Source: GCA-2733415 sp964608925
GTDB lineage: Bacteria; Bacteroidota; Bacteroidia; Flavobacteriales; Flavobacteriaceae
Assembly: GCA_964608925.1 (NCBI GenBank)
Contig: CAZSQD010000007.1
Location: forward strand, 1-28,439
Direction of reading: 5' to 3'
Length of the DNA stretch: 28,439 nucleotides
Positions 1 through 8,264 of the stretch are shown here, piece by piece. The first letter of the stretch is position 1; the number at the start of each line of letters is the position of its first letter. The notes beneath the pieces were generated by a model. The model worked only from the letters and a program-made list of their open reading frames with translations. It was not told the DNA's origin and did not search any database. The translations under genes and the position numbers were made by a program.

Positions 1-105
1 CCAAAAATAAATCAAAGTGATTTAATAAGTAGCTAACTACTGACCTCTAAATATTTATTAGGTTTAGTAGCTTTATGTTTATAAAAATTACAATTTTTTG
101 AATGT

Positions 106-591
106 TTATTTCAAAATCAATACCCAAATAAAAATTCCAAAATAGGTACAAGCAACAATAAATTTGATAAAAGTTGAGGTTAAAAACCCTAAGAGTGAAC
201 CAAAAGCTGCTTTTACGGCTCGGTTACCATCTGTTTTGTCATAAATTAACTCGCCAATTAATGCCCCTACAAAAGGACCAATAATAATACCGAAAGGAGG
301 GAAGGCAATTAGCCCAACAATTAATCCAATTGTAGTGCCTATAACACCATACTTTGAACCTCCAAACTTTTTTGTACCCATTGCTGGGATAATATAATCC
401 AACATAAAAATAAGAATTGCGATAACTAAAGTAACCACCAAAAGTGTTTTATTCATGGGTACGGCATTGGTAAAATGCAATACCAATAAACCTAACCAAC
501 TAGTAATAGGTCCAGGTAAAATAGGAATAAAGCTCCCTATTATTCCGCCAATCATTAAAATAAAACCTAAAATTATTAAAAGTGTATCCAT
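106..591 (-). CDS. DUF456 family membrane protein
   Basis: This 161-residue protein is almost entirely hydrophobic, with segments at about residues 1-31, 48-68, 84-118 and 130-160. Glycine-rich stretches (LIGELIYDK near residue 115, and paired GxxG hairpins) are typical of the DUF456 family. The family has no established biochemical function and the protein is expected in the inner membrane. It starts with an ATG at 589-591 and diverges from the BlaI-type repressor gene, so the operator-rich region 592-723 is shared by both. It ends in TAA at 106-108. Family assignment is by pattern recognition and fairly secure; function is unknown. Confidence 0.8.
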   Translation of the reverse strand: MDTLLIILGFILMIGGIIGSFIPILPGPITSWLGLLVLHFTNAVPMNKTLLVVTLVIAILIFMLDYIIPAMGTKKFGGSKYGVIGTTIGLIVGLIAFPPFGIIIGPFVGALIGELIYDKTDGNRAVKAAFGSLLGFLTSTFIKFIVACTYFGIFIWVLILK

Positions 592-642
592 GTTATTTGT
601 TGCTTTATGCTGCTAATTTACGACTGATAAGACGTAAGTTAT

Positions 643-700
643 ACTAAAATATTAGTTTAAACTAATATTTTAGTTACATTTGTAAAACTAAATAGTTAGT
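643..700. promoter_or_regulatory. Triple dyad operator for the BlaI-type repressor
   Basis: Three 14-bp copies of ACTAA-N4-TTAGT lie at 643-656, 661-674 and 687-700. The first two are mirror images of each other around TTAA and together form a perfect 32-bp palindrome (643-674). The -7 box TACATTTG (675-682) lies between the second and third copies, and TACATTTGTA (675-684) also fits the TACA-N2-TGTA core of BlaI/MecI/CopY operators. The arrangement suits autorepression of the downstream repressor gene; repressor binding itself is inferred. Confidence 0.7.
675..682 (+). promoter_or_regulatory. Promoter -7 element of the blaI-like operon
   Basis: TACATTTG matches the Bacteroidota -7 consensus TAnnTTTG exactly and lies 41 bases before the ATG at 724. 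No clear -33 TTTG is visible at the usual spacing. The element overlaps the dyad TACATTTGTA and is flanked by the ACTAA-N4-TTAGT copies, so a bound repressor would block it. Confidence 0.65.
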
Positions 701-723
701 TGTAACAATATTTATTCATATAA

Positions 724-1086
724 ATGAAACCATTAACAAAAGCTGAAGAGGAGATTATGCAATATTTATGGAGGCTACAAAAAGCATCTGTAAAAGAAAT
801 TATTGCCGAATATAAAACTTCAAAACCTGCCTATAATACAATTTCTACCATTATCAGAATTTTAGAAACTAAAGGTTTTGTTAGCCATGAGCAAAAAGGA
901 AAAGGGTATTTGTACTTCCCATTAGTAAGTAAAGAAACCTACAGTAAACAATCGGCTAAAAAATTAGTGGAGGGTTATTTTCAAGGCTCTTTTAAAAGTA
1001 TGGTGTCTTATTTTACCCAAAATAATGATATTTCAGTTTCCGATTTGGAAGCTATTTTAAAGGAAATTAACACTAAAAAAGAGTAG
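724..1086 (+). CDS. BlaI/MecI/CopY family transcriptional repressor
   Basis: This 120-residue protein has the winged-helix layout of the Penicillinase_R family: the N-terminus reads LTKAEEEIMQYLWRL, a recognition region follows (PAYNTISTIIRILETKG, about residues 35-51), then a wing with GKGYLYFPLV. The C-terminal part (about 75-120) would form the dimerisation helices. Length is normal for BlaI. Family members repress their own operon and are cleaved or released when a partner M56 protease senses a signal. That partner is encoded two bases downstream (1089). Regulation is probably autogenous through the triple dyad at 643-700. The natural inducer is unknown; nothing here indicates beta-lactam resistance. 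Confidence 0.93.
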   Translation: MKPLTKAEEEIMQYLWRLQKASVKEIIAEYKTSKPAYNTISTIIRILETKGFVSHEQKGKGYLYFPLVSKETYSKQSAKKLVEGYFQGSFKSMVSYFTQNNDISVSDLEAILKEINTKKE

Positions 1087-1088
1087 TT

Positions 1089-2699
1089 ATGGCAAATTAT
1101 ATTTTTCAAGTCGTTTTGTTTCAGTTATTGTTTTTAGTTGTCTATCAATTATGGTTGCGTAAAGAAACTTTTTTCAACTACAACCGCTGGTATTTGTTAG
1201 GTGTTTCAGCTTTAGCATTGGTTTTACCTTTTATCAAAATACAAATTTTTAATAGGGTAATACCACAACAAATCATGGCACAATTACCCGCTATTTTTAT
1301 AGGAGGAAACCCTATAAATAATACGAATGTTTTTGAAACATCTATTTTTATTGAAAATACAAATACCAGTTTTGAAATCAATTATTTTTTGTTTTGGGTA
1401 ATAGGTATGTGTATGGCAACACTTTATTTTTCTTTTAAGTTGTATAAATTATATCAGCTACAACAAAACAGTACCAAATTAAAGCAGGAAGGTTACGTTT
1501 TGGTACAGCTTCAAAACTCTACCGATGCTTTTTCATTTTTTAAACATATTTTTTTAGGTAATCAGTTAAATCAAAACCAACAAAACGATATTTTAAAACA
1601 CGAAAAAACACATGTAAAACAATGGCATAGTGCTGATTTGTTATGGTTTGAGTTGTTGCGTATTGTGTTTTGGTTTAATCCGTTGGTATATGTATTTCAG
1701 AAACAAATTACCGAAGTGCACGAGTTTATTGCCGATAAAACCGTTGCTAAAAATAAAACACAGTATTACAAAAACTTATTGTCGCAAACCTTTGGTGTGC
1801 AGCAATTATCTATTATCAATCAATTTTATTCATCATCATTAATTAAAAAACGAATTATTATGTTAAGCAAACAACAATCAAAATCAAAAAAATTAGTCAA
1901 GTATTTAAGCATTATACCTTTAGTTATTGGGATGCTCTTTTATGTGTCGTGTAGTGATAATTTAGAGGATACAATTTCGGTAGAAAAAACAAGCATAAAC
2001 TATAAAATATCAGAAGATAAAGTAGTTATAGAAGTTAAAATAAAAGAAGATTTATTAAAAATAGATTGGGAAAATATTTCAAGCCAATTAGATATGCTTA
2101 GTAAAAAAGAGAACATTAAATTGATTATTAAATATTTTGATACAAAAAAAGAAAAGTACGACAGTTTTGAATTTGAAGTAAATGGAGACATTTCAGAGAA
2201 AGAAGAAATGATTGCTAATGCAAAAGAAATGGCTGTAGGTATTTGTAAAGGAAGTACTTTTAAAGCTGATAGTATTAAAATGAATCGAAAAAAACCTATA
2301 GTAGATGTTGAAACCGAAGTAGTAGACTACACCAACCAAACCGATGTTCCTTTTAGTGTGGTAGATAAAGTACCTGTTTTTCCTGGGTGTGATGAAACCA
2401 CTTCTGCTGAAACCTTAAAAAAATGTTTTCAAGAAAGTTTGACAGAAGTGATTTCTAAAAACTTTAATACTCAAATAGCTAAAACCGCAAACTTAGCAGG
2501 AAGACAAAAAATATTGGTTCAATTTAAAATTGATAAAACAGGAGCCATTACCGGTGTAAGAGCACGCGCTCCACACCCTGCATTAAAAGTAGAAGCAGAA
2601 CGTGTAATTAAAAAATTACCATTAATGAAAGCAGCTGAGTATAATGGGAAAGCTGTAAATGTAATGTACAGTTTACCTATCATTTTTAAAGTAAAATAA
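1089..2699 (+). CDS. BlaR1-like M56 membrane metallopeptidase with TonB C-terminal domain
   Basis: The 536-residue protein begins with membrane helices (about 1-22, 34-52, 98-118). It has a cytoplasmic zinc-protease motif HEKTH at 171-175, a following FNPLVY segment and EVHEFIADK, which are hallmarks of peptidase M56 (BlaR1/MecR1). A further helix at about 268-286 is followed by a Cys-Ser-containing periplasmic region. The last 110 residues (from VPVFPGC near 428 to the end) form a TonB C-terminal fold, replacing the penicillin-binding sensor of classical BlaR1. It lies two bases after the repressor gene, and its stop overlaps the next start (TAATG). The likely role is transmembrane sensing that leads to cleavage or inactivation of the BlaI-type repressor; the ligand is unknown. 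Confidence 0.92.
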   Translation: MANYIFQVVLFQLLFLVVYQLWLRKETFFNYNRWYLLGVSALALVLPFIKIQIFNRVIPQQIMAQLPAIFIGGNPINNTNVFETSIFIENTNTSFEINYFLFWVIGMCMATLYFSFKLYKLYQLQQNSTKLKQEGYVLVQLQNSTDAFSFFKHIFLGNQLNQNQQNDILKHEKTHVKQWHSADLLWFELLRIVFWFNPLVYVFQKQITEVHEFIADKTVAKNKTQYYKNLLSQTFGVQQLSIINQFYSSSLIKKRIIMLSKQQSKSKKLVKYLSIIPLVIGMLFYVSCSDNLEDTISVEKTSINYKISEDKVVIEVKIKEDLLKIDWENISSQLDMLSKKENIKLIIKYFDTKKEKYDSFEFEVNGDISEKEEMIANAKEMAVGICKGSTFKADSIKMNRKKPIVDVETEVVDYTNQTDVPFSVVDKVPVFPGCDETTSAETLKKCFQESLTEVISKNFNTQIAKTANLAGRQKILVQFKIDKTGAITGVRARAPHPALKVEAERVIKKLPLMKAAEYNGKAVNVMYSLPIIFKVK

Positions 2700-3838
2700 T
2701 GCGAAAAATAGCCTTACTTTTTTTATTAGTATTTGTAAAAGCTGAAGCACAAACTTCAGCTTTTGCTACTGCGGATAGTTTGTTTGCATTAGGTAACTAC
2801 AATAAAGCCATAAACCTATACAAGCAACAACAACCAAAAACGGCTTACGGTTTATCTAAAATTGGGCAAGCCTACAACCAATTAAGTGCATACCATAAAG
2901 CGATTCCGTTTTTTGAAAAAAGTATTGTAGTGGATAGCACATTGCTTATTACACAATATGAACTGGCGCGTTTGTACACCAAAACACGAGCGTTTACAAA
3001 AGCGGATAGCTTGTTTAAAAAACTGATTGTAAAAGATAATACCAATCCTAATTTTCACTATCAATTGGGGCGTGTACAAATGATAAACAAAAACGGAAAT
3101 TATATAGCTTCTTTTAAAAAAGCAGTAGCTGTTGATGCGCATCACCTAAAAAGCATCAAGCAATTGTGTAAGCAGTTTTTAAAACAAAAAAAATGGGTGT
3201 TGTTTGATCAATATTTGAATTTAGGATTACAAGAATATCCTGAAAACGAAACCTTAATAAACTATAAAGCACAGGGGTATTTTAATCGTAAACAATACGA
3301 AAAAGCCATTCCGTTTTTTTTAAAACTGTATGAATCGAGTCCAAAAAATAAATTTGTTTTATTCCGATTAGGGTTAGCAAATCACGGGTTAAAAAATTAT
3401 ACAAAAGCATTATCGTTTTATGAGTTAGCGTTAAAAGAAGACTCAAAAAATGGTGATTATCATTTGCAAATGGGAAAACTGTATTATGACACCAATGATA
3501 TGAAAAATGCTGCATTCCAAACAATGCTTGCTACTTATTATAATAAGGTTGCATTGGATAAAGAGTGGTTTCAGATGGGATTAATTCATAAAAACAAAAA
3601 AGATTACAAAAAGGCAATTGGCAGTTTTAAAAAAGCCTTAAAGGAGCAGAAAAAAAACTACAACGCACAATTTGAACTTGCGGTTTGTACGGATAATTAT
3701 TATAAAGATGATAACGTGAAACTAAAACAATACAACCTTTATTTTTGGAATTTTGAAGGTAAAAATAAGCGATATGATCAAATTGTAGCAGCAAGAATCA
3801 GTTATTTTAAAACGCAACTGCATTTGGAAAGTAAATAA
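2699..3838 (+). CDS. Exported tetratricopeptide-repeat protein
   Basis: This 379-residue protein has a signal peptide (MRKIALLFLLVFVKAEAQ) and then a chain of TPR units, recognisable as repeated A-x-x-Y/F-x-K-A-I/L-x-x-F/Y patterns (NYNKAINLYK near 33, AYHKAIPFFE near 63, QYEKAIPFFL near 199, NYTKALSFYE near 233, DYKKAIGSFK near 302). TPRs are protein-interaction scaffolds. The ATG overlaps the stop of the M56 protease gene by one base, so the two are translationally coupled. The protein is probably a periplasmic or outer-membrane-associated partner of the BlaI/BlaR1-like sensing system. No catalytic domain is visible. Confidence 0.88.
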   Translation: MRKIALLFLLVFVKAEAQTSAFATADSLFALGNYNKAINLYKQQQPKTAYGLSKIGQAYNQLSAYHKAIPFFEKSIVVDSTLLITQYELARLYTKTRAFTKADSLFKKLIVKDNTNPNFHYQLGRVQMINKNGNYIASFKKAVAVDAHHLKSIKQLCKQFLKQKKWVLFDQYLNLGLQEYPENETLINYKAQGYFNRKQYEKAIPFFLKLYESSPKNKFVLFRLGLANHGLKNYTKALSFYELALKEDSKNGDYHLQMGKLYYDTNDMKNAAFQTMLATYYNKVALDKEWFQMGLIHKNKKDYKKAIGSFKKALKEQKKNYNAQFELAVCTDNYYKDDNVKLKQYNLYFWNFEGKNKRYDQIVAARISYFKTQLHLESK

Positions 3839-3867
3839 TTTGTACTTTCGAAGTATAAATAATCACT

Positions 3868-4365
3868 TTGAAAAAAATCATATACATACTGGCATTTTTT
3901 ATATTAGCATCTTGCAATTATTTTGAGAAGAAAAAAATAGCAGTTTCAGATACTTTAATTGAGCAGAAACTACAAGAAATTAATCGTTCTCAAATAGATA
4001 AATATCCCATTTTTGAGGCTTGTGAAAATATTGATAATGATATGTTGTCAGAAAAAGAATGTTTTACCACTAGATTAAGTGACCATATTTCCGAATATTT
4101 AGCACAACAAGATATTGTATTAACAGAAGCTTTACAAGACACCTTAAAAATACAATTACAAGTAAACTATAAAGGAATAATAAGCATACAAAACTATCAC
4201 GTTTCAGAACCAGTATTGACAGCAATACCTAATGTTCGTATGTTAATTTCAGAAAGTATCCAGCAGTTAGAAACCATAAAACCTGCGTATAAAAAACTAC
4301 CAGAAACAGGCGAATTGATACCTGTAACTACTCAATTTATCATTCCAATAATTATTAGCGAATAG
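3868..4365 (+). CDS. Small lipoprotein with TonB-C-terminal-like domain
   Basis: The 165-residue protein starts at a TTG (3868) directly before a signal peptide with lipobox LASC (Cys16), so it should be a lipoprotein; no ATG stands near the signal peptide. The mature part (YPIFEACEN..., ECFTTRLSDHI, then a strand pattern ending PIIISE) parallels the TonB-type domain at the end of the upstream M56 protease (VPVFPGCDE, KKCFQESL, SLPIIFKVK), including the GC/AC and CF cysteines. It lacks a membrane-spanning or proline-rich linker, so it is not a working TonB. A weak promoter (TACTTTCG, 3843-3850) lies in the 29-base gap. It overlaps the convergent gene by 11 bases. Confidence 0.75.
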   Translation: MKKIIYILAFFILASCNYFEKKKIAVSDTLIEQKLQEINRSQIDKYPIFEACENIDNDMLSEKECFTTRLSDHISEYLAQQDIVLTEALQDTLKIQLQVNYKGIISIQNYHVSEPVLTAIPNVRMLISESIQQLETIKPAYKKLPETGELIPVTTQFIIPIIISE

Positions 4366-5083
4366 CTAATTTTCGCATCAAGCGTAATACCTCAACGTAC
4401 AACCAAATTAGAGTAACTAATAACCCCCAAGTTGCCATCCATTCTTTACTTTTTGGCGCTCTGTTTTTATACCTATCAATATAATCAATATCAATTAATA
4501 ATGAAAACGAAGCTGTAAGCGCCGCAAACACATTAAAGGCAATAGCAAACCATCCTGTACCTCTAATAAACCCAACATTAATACCAAAAAAACTTAAAAT
4601 CCACGTGACTACATATACTGTCATTATGGTTATTGTAGCAATTAAAATAGTACTTCGTAATTGCTTGGTCAATACAATTAATTGGGTTTTGTATAAAAAA
4701 ATCATCACTAAAAAAGTAGTAATGGTAATTACCACAGCTTGAAAAGGGAAGTTAGGATATTTAGCATGTACATGTACACTAAAAGCACCTAAAAAGAAAC
4801 CTTTTGCAACGGAATATAGCGGCACTAAAAAGGGAGCCCATTGCTGGCGTACCGAAAGTACAATACTAATAACAATAGCAGCTAACATGCCTCCAGAACC
4901 AAACCATTTAATAGATTGCCCGTTGTAATACATATTCCAAACTGTTGCCACTACAATGGTTAAAAGGGCAATACAAAATAGTGATTTTAAAAAAATACCA
5001 CCAATGGTCATTTTTTTACCACCACGTGCTTTATCATCCCAAAAATAAGGTGTAAACGCAGGGTTGGAAGTTTTGTATGACAT
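4355..5083 (-). CDS. Bax inhibitor-1/YccA family membrane protein
   Basis: The 242-residue protein opens with SNPAFTPYFWDD and has about seven hydrophobic helices, in the layout of the bacterial Bax-inhibitor-1 relatives (YccA/TMBIM-like, the DUF/PF12811-type branch). The region GTGWFAIAFNVFAALTAS followed by LIDIDYIDRY is characteristic of this branch. Family members are inner-membrane proteins linked to ion (calcium) leak or protease control in other bacteria; the role here is not shown. It lies four bases downstream of the beta-barrel-like gene on the same strand and may be cotranscribed with it. Its 3' end overlaps the convergent lipoprotein gene by 11 bases. Confidence 0.9.
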   Translation of the reverse strand: MSYKTSNPAFTPYFWDDKARGGKKMTIGGIFLKSLFCIALLTIVVATVWNMYYNGQSIKWFGSGGMLAAIVISIVLSVRQQWAPFLVPLYSVAKGFFLGAFSVHVHAKYPNFPFQAVVITITTFLVMIFLYKTQLIVLTKQLRSTILIATITIMTVYVVTWILSFFGINVGFIRGTGWFAIAFNVFAALTASFSLLIDIDYIDRYKNRAPKSKEWMATWGLLVTLIWLYVEVLRLMRKLAIR

Positions 5084-5087
5084 GGTT

Positions 5088-5966
5088 TTATAGGTTAAAC
5101 TTGTAACCGATACTCAAATTTAACGGAAAGTTTCCTTTGTTATCTAAAAAGGCAGCTACTAATTCATCCGCAGCAAAGGTTAAATAACCCATTCCTAATT
5201 TTACATCCGCACCTAAACCTAAAATAATAGGGCCGTCAAAAGCTGTACCTGAACTATTATGGGTAATGATTTTATTTGGTGTTACAGTTGTATCTACACT
5301 TGTTGATGTTGATTTTGAATACGTAATGGTTGCAAATTTTACTTGCGGATAGATTGCAAATTTAGCGGTGTTAACCACTCTAAAACGATAATTAAAAGAA
5401 GCTTGTGTTGCCGTATAATCTAAATCACTACCACTTAAACTTTGTTTTATTTGTAAAGCTAATGAATGGCGTGTACGTTTTTCATCATAGATTTCTATTT
5501 CGGCACCAAAAGTAGGAACCGTAGTGTTTTTTGCATTGGTTACAAAAGGGTGATTGGTAATTCCTGCAAATACACCCGCTCTTGCTTTTGCTTTTGGACG
5601 TTCTTTTTGCATTTTATAATTCATATCACTCTTTACATTGTAGTTATCAATATAAGTAGCCAAACTTCCTAAAGTTAAATTTACATTACTAACATCTTGA
5701 GGAGCGTCTGCTGTTAAAATACTTAATAGCTCTTTGTACTCTTGTTGGTATTTTCCTTTGTTGTTTCGGGTGTTGGTCAACTCTGTTATGGTATCATCTT
5801 TTTTAATAAAATAACGATGAGTACCTTCTAAAACGGTATAAAATAATGAAGCATTTCCAGTGATTTCTTCGGTAAGTTGAACAGTATTTCCACCTACGGT
5901 ATGTGTAATTTGTGCAAATGAAATACTGCTGAATAATAAAGCAAAAACAATAAATATATTTTTCAT
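5088..5966 (-). CDS. Exported, probably outer-membrane beta-barrel protein
   Basis: This 292-residue protein has a clear signal peptide (MKNIFIVFALLFSSISFAQ). The N-terminal 100 residues look like a short globular or plug-like part (HTVGGNTVQLTEEITGNASL...). From about residue 130 the pattern alternates hydrophobic and polar residues as in beta strands, ending in LNLSIGYKFNL with the terminal aromatic-x-aromatic feature common in outer-membrane barrels. I do not recognise a named family. It is the first gene of a minus-strand pair with the Bax-inhibitor-like gene, four bases apart. A possible promoter (TAACTTTCG, 6040-6032 on this strand) and a dyad at 6020-6033 lie upstream. Confidence 0.75.
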   Translation of the reverse strand: MKNIFIVFALLFSSISFAQITHTVGGNTVQLTEEITGNASLFYTVLEGTHRYFIKKDDTITELTNTRNNKGKYQQEYKELLSILTADAPQDVSNVNLTLGSLATYIDNYNVKSDMNYKMQKERPKAKARAGVFAGITNHPFVTNAKNTTVPTFGAEIEIYDEKRTRHSLALQIKQSLSGSDLDYTATQASFNYRFRVVNTAKFAIYPQVKFATITYSKSTSTSVDTTVTPNKIITHNSSGTAFDGPIILGLGADVKLGMGYLTFAADELVAAFLDNKGNFPLNLSIGYKFNL

Positions 5967-6019
5967 AATTAAATTTTAATGATAGCCCATCCTAATAATT
6001 ATTGGGCGGTTAAATTATA

Positions 6020-6033
6020 CGATGTTTACATCG
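6020..6033. promoter_or_regulatory. Short dyad near the promoter of the barrel-like gene
   Basis: CGATGT-TT-ACATCG is a 6-bp perfect inverted repeat. It lies directly downstream (in the minus-strand sense) of a near-consensus -7 box TAACTTTCG at 6040-6032, so it would cover the start of transcription. This is the usual place for an operator or a short leader hairpin. No regulator can be named. Confidence 0.35.
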
Positions 6034-6130
6034 AAAGTTAATAAAAATAAAACTGAATACCTTGCACCTTTGGGTTGAGGAATTTTATTTAAGATGATAA
6101 AGATATAAAAAGAATTGTAAAAAAATGACT

Positions 6131-7243
6131 TTACGCTTTAAACTGTCGTCCCTTCCAATTAAAATTGGTGAATACACTAAAAACAGCAATGTAAATGGTA
6201 AAAAACGGATAAAACAATAGTATTTTTAAATACTGAGTGATACAAATGGGTTGCTCATAAAATTTAGCAGTTTTAAATATCAAAATGCTATCTACTGTAA
6301 ATTTAAGGACTAATAGATATCCTAAAACCCCATAAAATGGCAGTAATACAATAGAAGTTAGTGTGCCTAAATTGGCAAAAAACACCAAAATACCCACTAT
6401 TTTGGTAAAATTATTATTGAATTGTGGTGCTTTTGCAGCCCATCGTTTACGTTGATTAATTAATGCCTTCCAATTATCTAACACATACGTTTGCACTAAA
6501 GCATTGGTGTTTTTTAAAAAATGAACTGCCTTTTTATTGTATTTTATAAAATTTTCCAATAAAAAAACATCATCACCACTTGCAATTTGATTGTTGCTTT
6601 CAAAACCGTTTAGTTGTAAAAACAACTCTTTTTTATAGGCTAAGTTGGCGCCATTTGCCATAAAAGGCTGTTGTAAACCAAAACCTCCTATTGTAGCTCC
6701 TTGCATACTTAAAAAATCAATGCATTGAAATTGATGTAAAAAGGAAGTATTACCCACTAAAGTAACGGGAGCAACTACCATATTAGGTTGGTGTTGTAAA
6801 ATGTAATTATTAAAACTTTGTAACCATTTTTCAGGAACAATACAATCGGCATCCGTAGTAACAATCCAGTTGTGTTTTGCGTGTGTAATAGCCGTACTTA
6901 TGGCATCTTTTTTAGGGGAATTTGAGCTTCGAGTGTTATTTAAAATAGAAATATTTAAAGGTGTATTTTCCCTACAAAAGGCTTCAATAATTTGTACTGA
7001 AGCATCCGTAGATTCATCATCTACAAAAATAATTTCAAACAATTTTGGGTTGTAGTTGAGGTTTGCAAAAGAAGTTAGCAAATCTGGTAAATGAGTGGCT
7101 TCGTTTCTAAAGGGTATCACTATTGAAAAAGTAGTTTCATTTTCTTGCGCAGGAGTTTCGTCTTCTAAAATAAAAAAACCATATATAAAACTGCAAATTA
7201 AAAGGGTATAAATAATGATGATGAGGTAAAGGATTGTAATCAT
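6131..7243 (-). CDS. Family 2 glycosyltransferase, membrane-anchored
   Basis: The 370-residue protein has one N-terminal membrane helix (about 2-25), then a GT-A glycosyltransferase domain: FSIVIPFRNEA at 39-49, VDDES at 74-78, the metal-binding DAD at 131-133, GDD at 223-225 and the QxxRW motif QRKRW at 264-268. Two to three helices follow at about 283-360. This is the layout of processive or membrane-bound GT2 enzymes that use a nucleotide-activated sugar at the cytoplasmic face. It overlaps the upstream flippase-like gene by four bases (ATGA), so the pair is an operon. Substrate cannot be read from sequence; a lipid or lipid-carrier acceptor is likely. Confidence 0.93.
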   Translation of the reverse strand: MITILYLIIIIYTLLICSFIYGFFILEDETPAQENETTFSIVIPFRNEATHLPDLLTSFANLNYNPKLFEIIFVDDESTDASVQIIEAFCRENTPLNISILNNTRSSNSPKKDAISTAITHAKHNWIVTTDADCIVPEKWLQSFNNYILQHQPNMVVAPVTLVGNTSFLHQFQCIDFLSMQGATIGGFGLQQPFMANGANLAYKKELFLQLNGFESNNQIASGDDVFLLENFIKYNKKAVHFLKNTNALVQTYVLDNWKALINQRKRWAAKAPQFNNNFTKIVGILVFFANLGTLTSIVLLPFYGVLGYLLVLKFTVDSILIFKTAKFYEQPICITQYLKILLFYPFFTIYIAVFSVFTNFNWKGRQFKA

Positions 7244-8217
7244 TTTTTTACGGTTTTAAATTTTAAAACAAAATAACTACCCAAAATACTGGGGAAGGCA
7301 AAATTAAGCAACCACATCAGTAAAATTACGGTTAAAATTATAACTTCATTTGCGTTTGCAAATCCAAACAACCAAAGGGAAACACTACCTTTTACCAATA
7401 CATCTAAAATAAAAATAGTGGGTATTATAGAAACAATTATATATAGGCTACTAATTAATGCCATTGCTGTAAAATACGAAATTTCTACCCCAAACAATAG
7501 CAATAAAAAATAAAATTGGTGTGAAAACACCAAGTAACGCAATACCGAAATTAGCAATACTCCAATTATTGTTTTATTGTTAATGCTACTAAAAAATTGG
7601 ATTAAATTTTCAAACGTATATCCCTTAATTTTAAACCTGCTTTTTTGGGTATTGGTAAAAAATAAATAGGCAAAAAGCAATCCAACAGCGCAAAACCTAA
7701 TAATCCGATAATAAGAAATTGGCGGATTAAATTGATGCATAAAAACGCCAAAACCAAGCACTCCAAATATAATGGTGGCCGCTAATTGTGTTAAATTACC
7801 CACCAGAGTGAAACCTAAAATACGTTTCCGATATTCTTTTTTAAAATACAATGCTTTTGCGCCATATTCTCCAATACGGTTTGGGGTAAAAATAGAAGCT
7901 GTAAGTGAACCAAAAGTTTGCGCTACAGCTTTTAAAAAGCTAATTTTTTGTATTTCAGAAACTAATATTTTCCATTTTATACTTTCTAAAACCCAATTGA
8001 GAGCAGATAATAAACCTAAAATAATTCCGTTTTGCACAGTAAGTATTTGGTGTGTTTTTAAGGTTTTGTAAAATAGATTAAACTGTAAACTGTCATTATG
8101 CATTAGTTTGTTATAAATAAAAAAACCAGCACCAAAAACAATGGCTAATTTAATAGCCCAAAAAAACAAACGCCTTAATTTATAACGTAAAAAAGAATTT
8201 GATGCGTAATGACTCAT
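7240..8217 (-). CDS. Lysylphosphatidylglycerol synthase TM region / UPF0104 family protein
   Basis: The 325-residue protein is a polytopic membrane protein with about eight helices. The central motif TPNRIGEYGAKALYFK (about residues 115-130) is characteristic of the LPG_synthase_TM (UPF0104) superfamily, which includes the flippase domain of MprF and many stand-alone proteins next to glycosyltransferases. It lacks the cytosolic aminoacyl-transferase domain of MprF, so it is probably a lipid flippase-like or accessory protein and not a lysyl transferase. It is the first gene of the operon and overlaps the GT2 gene (ATGA). Together they probably make and move a glycolipid or lipid-linked glycan. 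Confidence 0.87.
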   Translation of the reverse strand: MSHYASNSFLRYKLRRLFFWAIKLAIVFGAGFFIYNKLMHNDSLQFNLFYKTLKTHQILTVQNGIILGLLSALNWVLESIKWKILVSEIQKISFLKAVAQTFGSLTASIFTPNRIGEYGAKALYFKKEYRKRILGFTLVGNLTQLAATIIFGVLGFGVFMHQFNPPISYYRIIRFCAVGLLFAYLFFTNTQKSRFKIKGYTFENLIQFFSSINNKTIIGVLLISVLRYLVFSHQFYFLLLLFGVEISYFTAMALISSLYIIVSIIPTIFILDVLVKGSVSLWLFGFANANEVIILTVILLMWLLNFAFPSILGSYFVLKFKTVKK

Positions 8218-8227
8218 TAGTTTTTAG

Positions 8228-8235
8228 TAAGTTTG
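8228..8235 (+). promoter_or_regulatory. Promoter -7 element for the exported protein at 8265
   Basis: TAAGTTTG matches TAnnTTTG and lies 29 bases before the ATG at 8265. The nearest upstream TTTG (8198-8201) is 26 bases away, longer than the usual 19 or so, so only the -7 part is convincing. Confidence 0.5.
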
Positions 8236-8264
8236 TATATCCGCAAATTATAAAATTATACACT

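Noticed and set aside
724..2699. Beta-lactam resistance island
   Set aside because: The BlaI/BlaR1-like pair lacks a penicillin-binding sensor domain and no beta-lactamase or PBP gene lies nearby.
7240..8217. MprF-type lysylphosphatidylglycerol synthase
   Set aside because: The protein has only the membrane part; the cytosolic aminoacyl-transferase domain is missing.
8199..8264. Longer N-terminus for the exported protein at 8265
   Set aside because: It would place 22 residues ahead of a clean signal peptide and overlap the divergent gene's start and the -7 box; the ATG at 8265 is far more credible.
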